Shown here: one piece after another, positions 29,471-39,943 of the stretch
Layout: each line of letters starts with the position of its first letter
Numbering within the stretch: the stretch's first letter is position 1
Assembly (NCBI RefSeq): GCF_003574135.1
Contig: NZ_AP018341.1
Coordinates: forward strand, 930,001-994,000
Reading direction: 5' to 3'
Length of the DNA stretch: 64,000 nt
DNA from: a cyanobacterium endosymbiont of Rhopalodia gibberula
GTDB lineage: Bacteria; Cyanobacteriota; Cyanobacteriia; Cyanobacteriales; Microcystaceae
Program-made: the position numbers and the translations under genes
Notes under the pieces: model-generated
Seen by the model: the letters and a program-made list of their open reading frames with translations, nothing else
What the model was told of the DNA's origin: nothing
Databases searched by the model: none

Positions 29471-31480
29471 ATGAATGTTAGTACTTTCCATCTTAACGCC
29501 CCTTTTAAACCTCAAGGAGATCAACCTAAGGCAATTACCGAACTAGTTACTTCAATACAAGCTAAAAATCGATTTCAGACACTATTGGGAGCGACAGGAA
29601 CTGGGAAAACTTTTTCTATCGCTGCTGTCCTTGAACAAATTGGCAAACCAACTCTAATCCTGGCTCATAATAAAACATTAGCAGCTCAATTGTGCAATGA
29701 ATTACGGCAATTTTTTCCTAACAATGCTGTGGAATATTTCATTAGTTATTACGATTATTATCAACCGGAAGCTTATATTCCTGTCAGTGACACCTATATT
29801 GAAAAAAGTTCTTCTATGAACGATGAAATTGATATGTTGCGTCACTCCGCAACTCGTTCTTTATTTGAACGTAAAGATGTGATTGTGGTTGCTTCTATTA
29901 GTTGTATTTATGGCTTAGGAATACCTTCGGAATATCTCAAAGCGGCAGTTACTTTAGAAGTCAGTAAAGAAGTGGAGCAACGTCAATTATTACGGGATTT
30001 GGTTGGGATATATTATTCTCGTAATGATCTTGACTTACAACGAGGGAGATTTCGGGTCAAAGGGGATGTTTTAGAAATTGTTCCAGCTTATGAGGATAGG
30101 GTAATTCGGGTTGAATTTTTTGGGGATGAAATTGAGGCAATTCGATATCTTGATCCGGTGACAGGAGATATTTTACAAAGTCTAAAAAAAATTAATATTT
30201 ATCCTGCTCGTCACTTTGTAACTCCTGATAAGAAAATTGAATCTGCCTGTCAACAGATTCAAGCAGAATTAGAAGAACAAGTTGAAGTCTTAGAAAAAGC
30301 AGGAAAATTACTAGAAGCACAAAGAATTAATCAACGAACTCGTTATGATCTAGATTTATTACAAGAGGTGGGATATTGTAATGGGGTCGAAAATTATTCC
30401 CGTTATTTAGCCGGAAGAAATGCCGGAGAACCTCCTGAATGTTTAATTGATTATTTTCCTAGAGATTGGTTACTGGTTATAGATGAATCGCATGTTACTG
30501 TTCCTCAATTGCGAGGGATGTATAATGGCGATCGCTCTCGTAAACAAGTGTTAATTGAGCATGGTTTTCGTCTTCCGAGTTCTGCGGACAATCGACCTTT
30601 AAAAGCAGAAGAATTTTGGGGAAAAGTAAATCAATGTATTTTTGTTTCAGCAACACCTGGAGATTGGGAAATTGAACAATCAGAAGATAGAATTTATCAG
30701 CAAATTATTCGACCAACAGGAGTATTAGATCCTGAAATTTTTGTCCGTCCTGCTGAAGGACAAGTTGACGATTTATTAGGAGAAATAAAAGATAGAATAA
30801 AGCGTCAAGAAAGAGTTTTAGTTACTACGTTAACTAAACGCATGGCTGAAGATTTGACAGAATATTTCAAAGACCGAGGGATTTTAGTCCAATATCTTCA
30901 TTCAGAAATCAAGTCTATTGAACGAATTGAAATATTGCAAGCTTTACGAAAAGGAGAGTTTGATGTTTTAATTGGAGTAAATTTATTGCGGGAAGGATTG
31001 GATTTACCAGAGGTATCTTTAGTGGTTATTCTGGATGCAGATAAAGAAGGATTTTTACGAACTGAACGGTCTTTAATTCAAACTATTGGACGAGCAGCAC
31101 GTCATGTGAATGGTCAGGCTATTTTGTATGCCGATAATTTGACTAAAAGTATGATAAAAGCCATTGAAGAAACTGAACGACGTAGGGCAATTCAAATGGC
31201 TTATAACAAAGTTAATGATATTGTTCCCCAACCTATTATCACAAGAAACAGTAACGCTATTTTAGAATTTTTAGATATTTCTCGACGTTTAAAATATCAA
31301 AAAATCGAAATCGGAGAAGTTTATCAAAAGTCTGACGAATTTCCTTTGGAAAATATCCCAGAATTAATTCAAGAATTAGAAATAAAAATGAAAGAGGCTG
31401 CTAAACAGTTAGAATTTGAAACAGCAGCTAAATGTCGAGATAAAATTAAATATTTACGAGATAAATTACTAGGTCATTAA
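29471..31480 (+). CDS. uvrB: Excinuclease ABC subunit B
   Basis: A complete 669-residue UvrB, the damage-verifying helicase of nucleotide excision repair, which works with UvrA, UvrC and UvrD. Walker A is [10 protein letters not shown] (about residues 38-47). The beta-hairpin that inserts between DNA strands is in [12 protein letters not shown]. The DESH box ([11 protein letters not shown]) and the helicase motifs [22 protein letters not shown] and TIGRAARH follow. The C-terminal UVR domain ([21 protein letters not shown]-like) that contacts UvrC is present. A single gene with a decayed upstream neighbour. Retention of repair is noteworthy in a shrinking genome. Confidence 0.97.
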   Translation: MNVSTFHLNAPFKPQGDQPKAITELVTSIQAKNRFQTLLGATGTGKTFSIAAVLEQIGKPTLILAHNKTLAAQLCNELRQFFPNNAVEYFISYYDYYQPEAYIPVSDTYIEKSSSMNDEIDMLRHSATRSLFERKDVIVVASISCIYGLGIPSEYLKAAVTLEVSKEVEQRQLLRDLVGIYYSRNDLDLQRGRFRVKGDVLEIVPAYEDRVIRVEFFGDEIEAIRYLDPVTGDILQSLKKINIYPARHFVTPDKKIESACQQIQAELEEQVEVLEKAGKLLEAQRINQRTRYDLDLLQEVGYCNGVENYSRYLAGRNAGEPPECLIDYFPRDWLLVIDESHVTVPQLRGMYNGDRSRKQVLIEHGFRLPSSADNRPLKAEEFWGKVNQCIFVSATPGDWEIEQSEDRIYQQIIRPTGVLDPEIFVRPAEGQVDDLLGEIKDRIKRQERVLVTTLTKRMAEDLTEYFKDRGILVQYLHSEIKSIERIEILQALRKGEFDVLIGVNLLREGLDLPEVSLVVILDADKEGFLRTERSLIQTIGRAARHVNGQAILYADNLTKSMIKAIEETERRRAIQMAYNKVNDIVPQPIITRNSNAILEFLDISRRLKYQKIEIGEVYQKSDEFPLENIPELIQELEIKMKEAAKQLEFETAAKCRDKIKYLRDKLLGH

Positions 31481-31694
31481 CAATGTATTAAGTCGATAGT
31501 TTAGGTAAAGTTTTCGAATTACAAGAAATAACAGTGATGTCACGAATAAAAAAAGATTTGCGGTTAATCAAAACTAATGAATTAATAAGTAAAATCGTCA
31601 ATTTATTGTGTATAAATTTAACGGTTAGAATCCATATATTTTAAAATATGGAGAATTCAAAACTCCGCTATTTCTAAACTTGTGACAGTCTTGT

Positions 31695-32867
31695 TTATAT
31701 CCAACCATCTTTATTGAGTAAATCGGCAATTGCCTGTTGGGGATTATGGCTTGTGTGAGAGACTTTTTGACGTGCATCGGTAATTAACCAATCGAGGGCT
31801 GCCGCTTGGACGTCGATAGAGGCTCCTGTTTTGTCTACACAATAACGACCAAATACCAATTTATCCATTAAACGCACTCCCGGACCAAGGCGAGAATATT
31901 CAAAAATAACGCTGTTGTCCACTGTTGCGCCGCTACAAACCCGACAATTGGGGCCAATCATACTCGGACCAATAATGGTTGCTCCATCTTCAATATGGGT
32001 CATTGCACCAATATAAACTGGTCCTTGAATATTCACTTTATCCCAGTTAACTAAGACGTTGAGTCCAGTATAAATCCCTGGCTTAACTTCCACCCCAGGA
32101 ATAGCAACATTTTTAATCTCTCGTAGTAAAACACCACGAATGGCGTGCCAGTAATCAGGGACTTTGCCAATATCTACCCATTCAAAGTCCATATTAACCG
32201 CATAGAAGGGCGCACCTTTTGCCACTAATTGGGGAAACAATTCGCCCCCAATATCATACTTTTGATTGGGAGGAATATAATCGATAATTTCAGGTTCAAA
32301 GATATAAATTCCCGTGTTGATCTCAGTGCTAATTGCTTCCTCAATTGAGGGTTTTTCTTGAAAAGTTTGAATGCGTCCCTCTTCATCGCTAACTACCACA
32401 CCGTAACTAGAAACCACTTCTTTAGAAACTGATTTAGTAACGATCGTGGCAATTCCTCCCTTTTCTTTATGTTGTTTAACTGTGGCTGTCAAATCTAAAT
32501 CAATTAAGGTATCCCCACAAAGTACCACAAAGGTATCGTCAAAAAAAGGATTAAAATCTTGAATTCGCCTCAATCCTCCAGCTGAACCTAGTGCATCCCC
32601 AACTAAATCTCCATTATCTGCAATATGACCTTCGAAGGAATAGCCAATCTGTACACCAAACCGTTGTCCATCACGGAAATAACTTTCAATTTCTTCAGCT
32701 AAATGACTCACATTGACCATGATCTCAATAAAACCGTGTCGTCGCAGGAGTTCAAGAAGAAACTCCATTACTGGTTTTTGGAGAATGGGAATTAAGGGTT
32801 TAGGGATGGTATGGGTAATTGGACGAACACGAGTGCCTTTCCCGGCGGCCAAAATCATGGCTTTCAT
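31695..32867 (-). CDS. NDP-sugar pyrophosphorylase, mannose-1-phosphate guanylyltransferase-like
   Basis: About 390 residues from the ATG at 32867 (MKAMILAAGKGTRVRPIT); the frame extends nine codons further but the core begins here. The N-terminal nucleotidyltransferase domain has the signature AAGKGTRVRP and PKPLIPILQKPVMEF, and the metal-site Asp in VLCGDTLIDLDL. The C-terminal part is a left-handed beta-helix with hexapeptide repeats (from GPVYIGAMTHIEDGATIIG to SVIFEYSRLGPGVRL). It makes a nucleotide sugar from a sugar 1-phosphate. Mannose with GTP is most likely from family layout, but glucose with dTTP or UTP is possible. It would feed envelope polysaccharides. Confidence 0.85.
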   Translation of the reverse strand: MKAMILAAGKGTRVRPITHTIPKPLIPILQKPVMEFLLELLRRHGFIEIMVNVSHLAEEIESYFRDGQRFGVQIGYSFEGHIADNGDLVGDALGSAGGLRRIQDFNPFFDDTFVVLCGDTLIDLDLTATVKQHKEKGGIATIVTKSVSKEVVSSYGVVVSDEEGRIQTFQEKPSIEEAISTEINTGIYIFEPEIIDYIPPNQKYDIGGELFPQLVAKGAPFYAVNMDFEWVDIGKVPDYWHAIRGVLLREIKNVAIPGVEVKPGIYTGLNVLVNWDKVNIQGPVYIGAMTHIEDGATIIGPSMIGPNCRVCSGATVDNSVIFEYSRLGPGVRLMDKLVFGRYCVDKTGASIDVQAAALDWLITDARQKVSHTSHNPQQAIADLLNKDGWI

Positions 32868-32951
32868 GAATGTTATTTCCTCAATCACTGTCACAAGTGT
32901 CTAGGATGACAATGCTAAGTTTACCATTTACCATTTCAAAAGCTTAGGAAG

Positions 32952-33734
32952 TTATGATCGAAGGACTTGTATTTTTAGGTCTTGATAAAATTCTTCTTGG
33001 GATAATTCAACCTTAGACTGGGAACATAACAGCAATAATGCCCAAAAAATTCCTACACGATCATGCTTAACTTCAGGAGCACTGGGGGACTTTATTTCAT
33101 GCCAACAAGTTAATAATTCTTCTAATTTTATCCAATTTTGAGTTTGGACAAACTCTGATAATTGCTTTTGAAAAAACTGTTCTAATTGTTGGGCTAATTC
33201 AGTTAAATTCTCTTGATGAGCCAGTTGAGTCACAATTTCTGTAACTTCTTGACGAGAAACATTACGAGGTTGTTTACTTTGTCGAAGGGTATTAGGTTTG
33301 GGACAATCCAATTCCTCAGCGATTTCTTCAATATGGGTAATAAGTTCGGAGAGAGTGACACAGCGTTGACTAGGAGGAGAGGCAGCAGTACGACGACGGA
33401 GTTTTTGTTCTAAGTAGGGGGGTAAGGAACGATTAGAAAAATCTTGGGTAATTTCATTAAAATTTAACTCATCTTCTTCTTGATCTTGTGCTGATTCAAG
33501 TTTTTCGAGGGTGTCGGCCTTGAAGCGTACCAACATCGAGGCCCAAAGAAAAGCTTGTCCGGACATTGGTAAGTTATTCTGTTGATAGCCTAGATCCAAA
33601 TCATGGTTCATGCCTGATTCATCTAAAAAGCGATCGATTACATCAATCACTTGGACATTCCAGGGATCAATATCTCCCTGTTGTGCTAAATCAATTAAGC
33701 TAGCGATTGTCTTACTGGCTAAGGATGTAGTCAT
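32952..33734 (-). CDS. scpA: Segregation and condensation protein A (ScpA kleisin)
   Basis: A ScpA kleisin of about 260 residues. I prefer the ATG at 33734 (MTTSLASKTIASLIDLAQ) over the frame start at 33767. The N-terminal SMC-binding region includes GDIDPWNVQVIDVIDRFLD, and FLWASMLVRFKADTL is the typical second block. The C-terminal winged-helix end, VGIFWALLLLCSQSKVELSQEEFYQDL, is intact. Its middle is acidic and Gln-rich. It bridges SMC heads with ScpB (3716-4189), which is also intact here, so chromosome condensation appears functional. Confidence 0.9.
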   Translation of the reverse strand: MTTSLASKTIASLIDLAQQGDIDPWNVQVIDVIDRFLDESGMNHDLDLGYQQNNLPMSGQAFLWASMLVRFKADTLEKLESAQDQEEDELNFNEITQDFSNRSLPPYLEQKLRRRTAASPPSQRCVTLSELITHIEEIAEELDCPKPNTLRQSKQPRNVSRQEVTEIVTQLAHQENLTELAQQLEQFFQKQLSEFVQTQNWIKLEELLTCWHEIKSPSAPEVKHDRVGIFWALLLLCSQSKVELSQEEFYQDLKIQVLRS

Positions 33735-33897
33735 AATGAAGTTGAAAAGTTTAGAGATTCCATTCACCTGTATTTGAGAGAACAGCCTAAGCTGCTCTTA
33801 TTTTCATAATGTCTGAGGAATGACAAAATCGTCTTGGGTTTGATGCCTAATGAATGCCTGCAATAGGGGAAAGTTCCGCAATTATCTAAATTTGCAC

Positions 33898-35094
33898 TTA
33901 TCTAACAATAGAGTCAATGGCTTCTACTAACTGTTCTATTTCAGCCGGAAGGGTAAAGTAATGAATACAGGCTCGAATACAGTCGGGATAATAGAGGGTT
34001 CTTAGTAAAAAACCTTTTTCTTCCAATTCCTGAACTAACTGTTTATGAGCAAGGTTTCGGGTAACCTGAAAGGAAACTAACCCAGCTTCAGGTGCAGAGT
34101 TCTTCAAACATTTTATTCCCTCAATTTCAGATAATTCTTGCCATAAATAGGCACTTAATTGACAAATTTGTTCATAGCGTTTCTTGACTACTCCCCAATT
34201 TTTATGAACCACCAGGGCTGCTCGTAATCCTTCATATTGGGGATAGGCTGAGGAGGCTACTTCAAATTTCCTCCCATCATTTTTCCAAGCCATAGGTTGT
34301 CCATTCCCATTAACATCAATCCCTCGCCAACCAATAAACGTTGGATTTAAGTAATCGAAGCTTTCGGGTCTAATATAAAGTCCACCAACACCCACTGGAC
34401 CGCAAAACCACTTATGGCCAGTAAAAGCATAAAAATCTACAGCCGAAGCAGCTAAATCTAGGGGTAGACAGCCAGCTGACTGGGCCGCATCGACTAAAAC
34501 TTTGATGGGGCGATCACTCTGAGCAAAATGATGACAAACATTGACAATCTCATCCAAGGGTAGCACTTGTCCTGTATTCCAGAGTAAATGGCTGAGGATC
34601 ACTAGTCGGGTTGTGGGGGTTAAATAGTTCCGAATTACGGTAGTGGGGTTTCCCTGATTAAGGGTTTGTAGGATAGGACAGATTGCAATTTCCACCCCAA
34701 AACGTCGAGCAATTTCTTTGACAATGGCAATGATTCCAGGATGCTCACAATCGGTTACTAAAATGCGATCACCTTTTTGCCAATTAATGCCCCAGAGAAC
34801 AATATTACATCCTACGGTAACATTTTCAGTCAAGGAGATTGTTTGAGGAAATACACTAAATTCTTGAGCTAATTCTTGTTTTAGTAAAGCTTCCTTTTGT
34901 TGTAACCAACTATTAACTCGTAGGGAAAATGGTCCTTTCTGTTGCAAAAAATTGTGAGCATCAATAATGGCTTCTAAAGCTGAACGGGGTAAGGTTCCTT
35001 GTCCTCCAAAATTAAAATAAACCTTGTTGTTTAGGCTAGGAAATTCCTGTCGTTGCTGTTCTAAGAGGGAGGTAATCTCTTGGATGTTTATCAT
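33898..35094 (-). CDS. Class V aminotransferase-fold PLP enzyme, cysteine/cystine lyase-like
   Basis: A 398-residue PLP enzyme of the class V fold. The PLP lysine is in FYAFTGHKWFCGPVGVGGLY, and an Asp contact in VLVDAAQSAGCLPLDL. The sequence resembles cyanobacterial C-DES-like L-cysteine/cystine lyases more than housekeeping IscS or SufS. I see no segment matching the conserved cysteine loop of those desulfurases. The C-terminal domain (LLRTLYYPDCIRACIHYFTLP) is complete. Substrate assignment is inferred; it could supply sulfide or persulfide for Fe-S cluster building. Confidence 0.75.
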   Translation of the reverse strand: MINIQEITSLLEQQRQEFPSLNNKVYFNFGGQGTLPRSALEAIIDAHNFLQQKGPFSLRVNSWLQQKEALLKQELAQEFSVFPQTISLTENVTVGCNIVLWGINWQKGDRILVTDCEHPGIIAIVKEIARRFGVEIAICPILQTLNQGNPTTVIRNYLTPTTRLVILSHLLWNTGQVLPLDEIVNVCHHFAQSDRPIKVLVDAAQSAGCLPLDLAASAVDFYAFTGHKWFCGPVGVGGLYIRPESFDYLNPTFIGWRGIDVNGNGQPMAWKNDGRKFEVASSAYPQYEGLRAALVVHKNWGVVKKRYEQICQLSAYLWQELSEIEGIKCLKNSAPEAGLVSFQVTRNLAHKQLVQELEEKGFLLRTLYYPDCIRACIHYFTLPAEIEQLVEAIDSIVR

Positions 35095-35338
35095 TGGCTA
35101 CCCAACATTCACAGTGAGAAAAAATCTACAAGGCAAATAGGACATAGATGGTTAACGTTAAAATGTCTTTATTGCTCTTAGTTTATATTTCTAGGATACT
35201 AGAAAAGTTTTGAGTGATCTTCAAATCTAGTAGCTTTTTCTAAAAGCAGAAATATTACGCTCAAGCAAAGATAGCTACTTTTTCTCTGTTTTTATCTATC
35301 GCCTTTTTTAGCTTTATGTTTTATCGTCAAACTCAAGA

Positions 35339-36826
35339 ATGCTGCTAACTGATATCCTCTTACTCGATTATAAACGCTGTCAACGGCGCGCCTTTCTTAA
35401 TGTTTATGGTGATTACCTTGAAAAAGATACTGAACGGGACTTTTTACTAAAGTTACGTGAAGAAAATCAACTTCATATTACCTCAACTCTGGAAACATTT
35501 TATCCCCATTATCAAAAGCCTCAATATAAATCGAGGAATTTGACAGATCAGGCAAAAGCGACGGAAGCTTTGATGAAACAAGGCATTAGCTGTATTTATA
35601 ATGGAACACTGTTTGAATCTCACGAATTTAGGGAACAGTATCATCCTCACTCGACTCTAACACTGTTCCCAGATCATTATGAGTTTAATTGTCTAGGAAA
35701 GCCCACATTATTAGTAAAACACCCTGGACAGTCAAAATTTGGGGATTGGTTCTATTCTCCTGTAAGTATTTATTTAGGTCGTCGTCCCAAACCTGAATAT
35801 AAAATTGTTGCCACATTTTATGCCTATCTCCTAAGCAATCTTCAAGAAACCCCTCCCCCAGCGCCAACGTTGATTTTACGCCAACATAACCATTATGAAG
35901 TGGATCTGGTCCAATGGTTGCCAAGACTTCAGATAACGGCTACAGACTGTTTGGAAATGCTCACCCAATCTCAAGAGCCAGAAGTGTTTATTTCTCGTCA
36001 ACGATGTAATTTGTGCCATTGGTATAAACATTGTTATGCAATTGCCCAATCTCAACAACATTTATCATTAGTTCCAGGGGTAACACCAAGTCGTTATCAG
36101 TCTTTGTTGAACATAGGGGTGGAGACAGTGAAATCTTTGGCCGATATTTGTCCTGTGAATATCAGAGAAGTCATGGATTCTGATTTGGCTAACCAACTTC
36201 AACAACAAGCCCAAGCGATAGTAGACAATCGGGCGATCCGAAAATCCCAGTTTCAAAGCGATATTCATGGATTAATTCCTACCCGGGAATTTGAGTTATA
36301 TTTCGATATTGAAGCTGAACCAGAACGGAATTTAAATTATTTATTGGGGGTATTATTGGTAGAACACTCAACCCAAACAGAGACATTTTATCCCTTATTG
36401 GCAGAAAGTCCTGAATACGAGCAGCAAATTTGGCAACAGTTTCTTGATTTAGTTAGCCAATATCAAGATGCTCCTATTTTTCACTTTTCTGAGTATGAGG
36501 TAGAAACAATGAAACGGTTAGCTAAATTATACCAAACTCCTCAATGGCAACTCGAACGTTTGTTATCCCGTTTTGTTGATCTTCATCACCATGTTATTAC
36601 CTCTGTAATTTTACCTGTGGAAAGTTATTCTCTAAAATCTTTGGCCAACTGGATTGGATTTCATTGGCGTGACCCTGGTATTAGTGGAGATCAATGTGTT
36701 TGTTGGTATGATCAATGGTTAAAGACAGAAGATCGCACCTTATTATCCTCTATTTTGCGTTATAACGAAGATGATTGTCGTGCGACTTTTTATCTCAAAA
36801 ACTGGTTATTAGAATTTCTTGGTTAA
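35339..36826 (+). CDS. TM0106-type RecB-like putative nuclease
   Basis: A 495-residue protein that matches the TM0106 family. The N-terminal half is RecB/Cas4-like: it starts DILLLDYKRCQRRAFLNV and contains a second Cys set in RQRCNLCHWYKHC, which with Cys14-like residues could bind an Fe-S cluster. The middle has a helix-hairpin-helix-like GVTPSRYQSLLNIGVETVKSL. The C-terminal half is RNase H-like (FELYFDIEAEPE with the metal Asp/Glu, then YNEDDCRATFYLKNWL). Its role is probably DNA processing, but it is not characterised to my knowledge. It stands alone with no CRISPR repeats nearby. Confidence 0.83.
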   Translation: MLLTDILLLDYKRCQRRAFLNVYGDYLEKDTERDFLLKLREENQLHITSTLETFYPHYQKPQYKSRNLTDQAKATEALMKQGISCIYNGTLFESHEFREQYHPHSTLTLFPDHYEFNCLGKPTLLVKHPGQSKFGDWFYSPVSIYLGRRPKPEYKIVATFYAYLLSNLQETPPPAPTLILRQHNHYEVDLVQWLPRLQITATDCLEMLTQSQEPEVFISRQRCNLCHWYKHCYAIAQSQQHLSLVPGVTPSRYQSLLNIGVETVKSLADICPVNIREVMDSDLANQLQQQAQAIVDNRAIRKSQFQSDIHGLIPTREFELYFDIEAEPERNLNYLLGVLLVEHSTQTETFYPLLAESPEYEQQIWQQFLDLVSQYQDAPIFHFSEYEVETMKRLAKLYQTPQWQLERLLSRFVDLHHHVITSVILPVESYSLKSLANWIGFHWRDPGISGDQCVCWYDQWLKTEDRTLLSSILRYNEDDCRATFYLKNWLLEFLG

Positions 36827-37107
36827 AGATTTCGAAGAACCAATGTAAAAATACTCTAAACTTCTTTGATCTAGCTCAATAATTATTCATGAACAAGACT
36901 AATTTCTGATGAGCAATGCCTTTGTTTTTAAAGTTATGTAAATATTTTTTACAATTTCTCAGTTTGGTTATCTAGATTACCGGTTTTTTGAGGACGTCAA
37001 TGTTATCCTCAAATTAAGGACAGGCGTTAAGATAATGAGGCCCATATGCCCATATGATTTCCCTTCTAACGCTTTTGCCGACCCCAGTGCTCAGAAGGTG
37101 ATTTGTT

Positions 37108-37344
37108 ATGATGCTCCCAGTTTTTCCTCTCTTATTTTTTGTAACCTCCATCGGGAGTATTTTGTGGTATCAACGTACAGATAATGATATTTTTGGAGTT
37201 TTAGCCGCTGCTAGTGCATTAACTTGTCTAATTTGGGGATTAATCATTGCCCATTGGTCAATTCATTTGGTGAGTTTGATTATGTTGCTAAGGTTTGGAT
37301 CGCCTGTTTTTAATGCTATTCAAGTCAAAGTGAGCGACAAATAA
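37108..37344 (+). CDS. Small membrane protein of unknown function
   Basis: A 78-residue hydrophobic protein with two or three predicted membrane segments (MMLPVFPLLFFVTSIGSILW, VLAAASALTCLIWGLIIAHW, SIHLVSLIMLLRFG). A good Shine-Dalgarno (AAGGTGA) lies about 7 bases before the ATG. I do not recognise a named family. The clean frame and ribosome site suggest it is real. It converges with the small lipoprotein gene. Confidence 0.6.
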   Translation: MMLPVFPLLFFVTSIGSILWYQRTDNDIFGVLAAASALTCLIWGLIIAHWSIHLVSLIMLLRFGSPVFNAIQVKVSDK

Positions 37345-37369
37345 GTTTAGGATCACCAGGGAAAAGTAA

Positions 37370-37430
37370 AAAGCTGTTGGAATTTAGACTTTTTATGTCT
37401 CATCAATCCAACAGCTTTGGTCTAAAAAAA
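37370..37430 (-). terminator. Hairpin terminator of the small lipoprotein gene
   Basis: Perfect 12-base arms (37370-37381 and 37407-37418) around a 25-base loop that contains a further 4-base dyad. On the minus strand a T-rich run follows the stem, so it should end the lipoprotein transcript, while the plus-strand side ends the small membrane protein gene less well. Confidence 0.7.
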
Positions 37431-37434
37431 CAGA

Positions 37435-37599
37435 TTAGTCTTCGCTACCTTCAGCGTCTTCAACACCGGGAGTAATTTCTTCGGTGGTCGGTTGAATGCT
37501 ATCTTCAACCTTTCCATCTTCTTCAGAAGGACTAGAACAAGCTCCGATGATGATGGCTAAACTAAGAGCGAAAAATAACTGCATTGTTTTCGAAGGCAT
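37435..37599 (-). CDS. Small lipoprotein (54 residues)
   Basis: A short gene read directly from the minus strand, ATG at 37599 to TAA at 37435. The protein begins MPSKTMQLFFALSLAIIIGA followed by Cys21: a basic N-terminus, a hydrophobic core and a lipobox (IGAC). The mature part is about 34 residues, mostly acidic (EED, EDS, EE, EDAEGSED), with no other motif. A GGAG Shine-Dalgarno lies about 10 bases upstream and a hairpin terminator just downstream. It is presumably membrane-anchored on the periplasmic side. I do not know a named family. The good ribosome site, lipobox and terminator make it a likely functional gene. Confidence 0.75.
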   Translation of the reverse strand: MPSKTMQLFFALSLAIIIGACSSPSEEDGKVEDSIQPTTEEITPGVEDAEGSED

Positions 37600-38443
37600 A
37601 GGTATTCTCCTAAAAGAATCTTCTAAAGCTCCTATTGTAGATATAAATACTTATTTTTTTCAATAACAGAGATTGACAGAATGTAATACACAGTCCTAAT
37701 GACTCCCGTTGAAAGATGATGATTTTGACTATTGACTCAGCTTTTGACATCCGAAAAATTAAATGATCTAGTTAAGAAGATATCTACAGTGAATTTTATT
37801 AATGATATAAAAACTGTAGTATAGTGAGCAAAACCAGTCAAGAATAATACTTAGACTCATAAAACCAGTTCTCAAAGTTAAAAAGTATAAAATATGCTAA
37901 AAACTTCTCTAGAGTGTAGTTTTTTTTAAAATGGCGGTTTATCCTAAGTATATTTATTCATTCTTCTTTAGTTGCTACGAGAAAGGAATATCTTATGAAA
38001 ATCATCCGGATAATGTTTTTACAAAGAGTCAGTAATTTTTACGTTCTGACTATAGATTTAAAGCCGGTTTGATGCTAGTGTGTCCGTTTCCTTTTTTATA
38101 TTAAATTAACTTTATGACTTAAGGAGTTTGATTAGTGGCGATAGGATGAATTAAAAGTTTAGTCAGAAGGACAGCTAAACAAAAAATTTTGTTTAGTTTA
38201 GATTAAGATTCGTCGTTTAATTTTTGCTAAAGACGGTAAAACCCTAGGATTTGATTTTTTATTTGAAACTTGTACAAGTTTGTTACGTAAATGAGGGAGT
38301 TTATAACTCAAACAAGTATTAATCGTAAAGACAATTAATAATTAAGGCTCTTTCAGACTAGCTATGACAAAACCACAGTAAACAAAGTATGAAAGTATTG
38401 CTTTGTAAGCTTTCTACAACTCCCTACAATTTCTCTTCTCTAG
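37600..38443. other. Gap with possible decayed coding tract
   Basis: AT-rich sequence with stops in all frames. A plus-strand tract near 38190-38280 reads as former coding sequence (KIRRLIFAKDGKTLGFDFLF) but I cannot place it. The promoter of the small lipoprotein should be near 37620-37680. Nothing else is visible. Confidence 0.4.
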
Positions 38444-39112
38444 TTAAAGAATAACTTGGCTCAGAATATATTGCAGACGATCATAGTCGTCTTTCAGTAA
38501 GATACTCAAATTTCGTCCGACTTTAACTAACCAATCCCGTTCAGCTTTTCGTAATAGATAAATCTCTCGTATTGTAGCAGCAATTAAGGCTTCAGGTGGA
38601 GCATCTTTGACTTGTAGTAGAATGCGTAAAAAGTCTATTTTGTCACTAAAGTGAAGAATTTCCGCTGGTTGACATAGATAGACCCCCTGATGAATTTGGG
38701 GCGGACGAGGGGGTAAATATTGATAAACTCTTCCAGAAGTTTTTCCATTACTATTGACTCCATGATCAGGAGTTTCAAAACCAACAATGGTGGTGCGAAA
38801 CTCTGTTTTTAGCATCCCAAAAATTTGGGGTTGCTGCTCGCGTAAATCTGTCAAAGATAATCCTAATGCTCGCGCTCGATGCACTGAATCAACGGGTGAA
38901 GTAGTGGCATAAGTGACAATCCCCAAAATTTTATTTCCTGATTCTTCATCTAAGGATTTAACCCAACTGCCAAAAGCAGGCATCACCGGAAAGTTTAGTT
39001 CTTCAGGTTCGAGGCATTGAGCTAAAAATTGAGTGGTTGATGTCTCAATTACTTCAGCAATATGACCCGGTTGACGATTATCTGTTGTAAATCGGAGTAG
39101 GGGAAGACGCAT
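38444..39112 (-). CDS. HAS-barrel domain protein
   Basis: A 222-residue protein whose first 100 residues match the HAS barrel (HerA-ATP synthase beta-barrel) domain found in cyanobacterial proteins: HIAEVIETSTTQFLAQCLEP and GSWVKSLDEESGNKILGIVTY. The remainder is helical, with LRKAERDWLVKVGRNLSILL near the end. No ATPase domain follows, so this is the stand-alone cyanobacterial form. Role unknown. It lies 89 bases downstream of ndhS on the same strand and may be cotranscribed with it. Confidence 0.78.
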   Translation of the reverse strand: MRLPLLRFTTDNRQPGHIAEVIETSTTQFLAQCLEPEELNFPVMPAFGSWVKSLDEESGNKILGIVTYATTSPVDSVHRARALGLSLTDLREQQPQIFGMLKTEFRTTIVGFETPDHGVNSNGKTSGRVYQYLPPRPPQIHQGVYLCQPAEILHFSDKIDFLRILLQVKDAPPEALIAATIREIYLLRKAERDWLVKVGRNLSILLKDDYDRLQYILSQVIL

Positions 39113-39201
39113 AAGCTATTCATTATCTAAATTTTTAAGACAAAAGTGTGAGCCCCATTTAACTAATCTTAAAGGAGCTCACTACAAACATACAATTAAT
39201 G

Positions 39202-39399
39202 CTATTTCTTCTTTTTAGCGGCTGTGGGATCCAATGCTTCTAATTCGGATAGTTGGAAAGTCACGAGTTTATCCCAGTTACCTCCTTCAAATAAAATAGC
39301 AGCTTTTCCATCGCTCACCCGCTGTACAAGTCCTTCAAAGCAGTAGTAAGTATCATAAGGATTAGTAACTCGCACGGTTGTACCAGGTAAAATTATCAT
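39202..39399 (-). CDS. ndhS: NAD(P)H-quinone oxidoreductase subunit S
   Basis: A complete 65-residue NdhS, with the SH3-like segment [20 protein letters not shown] and [19 protein letters not shown] followed by [16 protein letters not shown]. In cyanobacteria and chloroplasts NdhS sits on the peripheral arm of NDH-1 and helps ferredoxin bind, so that reduced ferredoxin can drive quinone reduction and proton pumping. The C-terminus is Lys-rich. The gene is intact although psaC 11.5 kb away is dead, which suggests that NDH-1 now takes electrons from ferredoxin reduced by non-photosynthetic routes. A HAS-barrel gene follows it. Confidence 0.93.
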   Translation of the reverse strand: MIILPGTTVRVTNPYDTYYCFEGLVQRVSDGKAAILFEGGNWDKLVTFQLSELEALDPTAAKKKK

Positions 39400-39943
39400 G
39401 ATTTTTGTCTCTTTAGTAACGTTTCTCGTATTAGCTTAACATCAAAGATATCTAGTTCATAGGATGAACAACAATTCATCGTAAAGCATCGTTTCTTATT
39501 ATTTGTTTTGTTTGGTTATTGTTTAAGACTCATTATTAAAGTTATAAAAAAATATTAGTTAACTGAAAAATATTTATTATTGTATCAGCAAAACTCTTAA
39601 ACTTTTGATTAGCTTAATTAGTGAAATTAATTTTCCTATGAACCATAGCTGTCGAGTTATGATCTTTTGATAAAAAATTTTTTGAGCTAGATTTAAACTC
39701 TATTTAAAAATCCCTGTTAATGAGTCAGTAGTTGTCCAGGTGATATACCAGATTTAGTTTGTCAATCAATAACTAGCTTATCAAAGCTGAGTAACCTTTG
39801 TGGGAAAGACAAATTGTTTCCACTGATAGATTGACTATCCTGAGCTTCTAAAATTTTAGTATTTAATACAGAATAATTATTTATTAGATAATTTTTAAAA
39901 AAACCAACTAACTTTAGTGAATGAAGTCATAAAAAAATAAAAA

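Noticed and set aside
35339-36826. Cas4-like nuclease as a sign of a CRISPR system
   Set aside because: The protein fits the stand-alone TM0106 family and I see no repeat-spacer array or other cas gene in the window.
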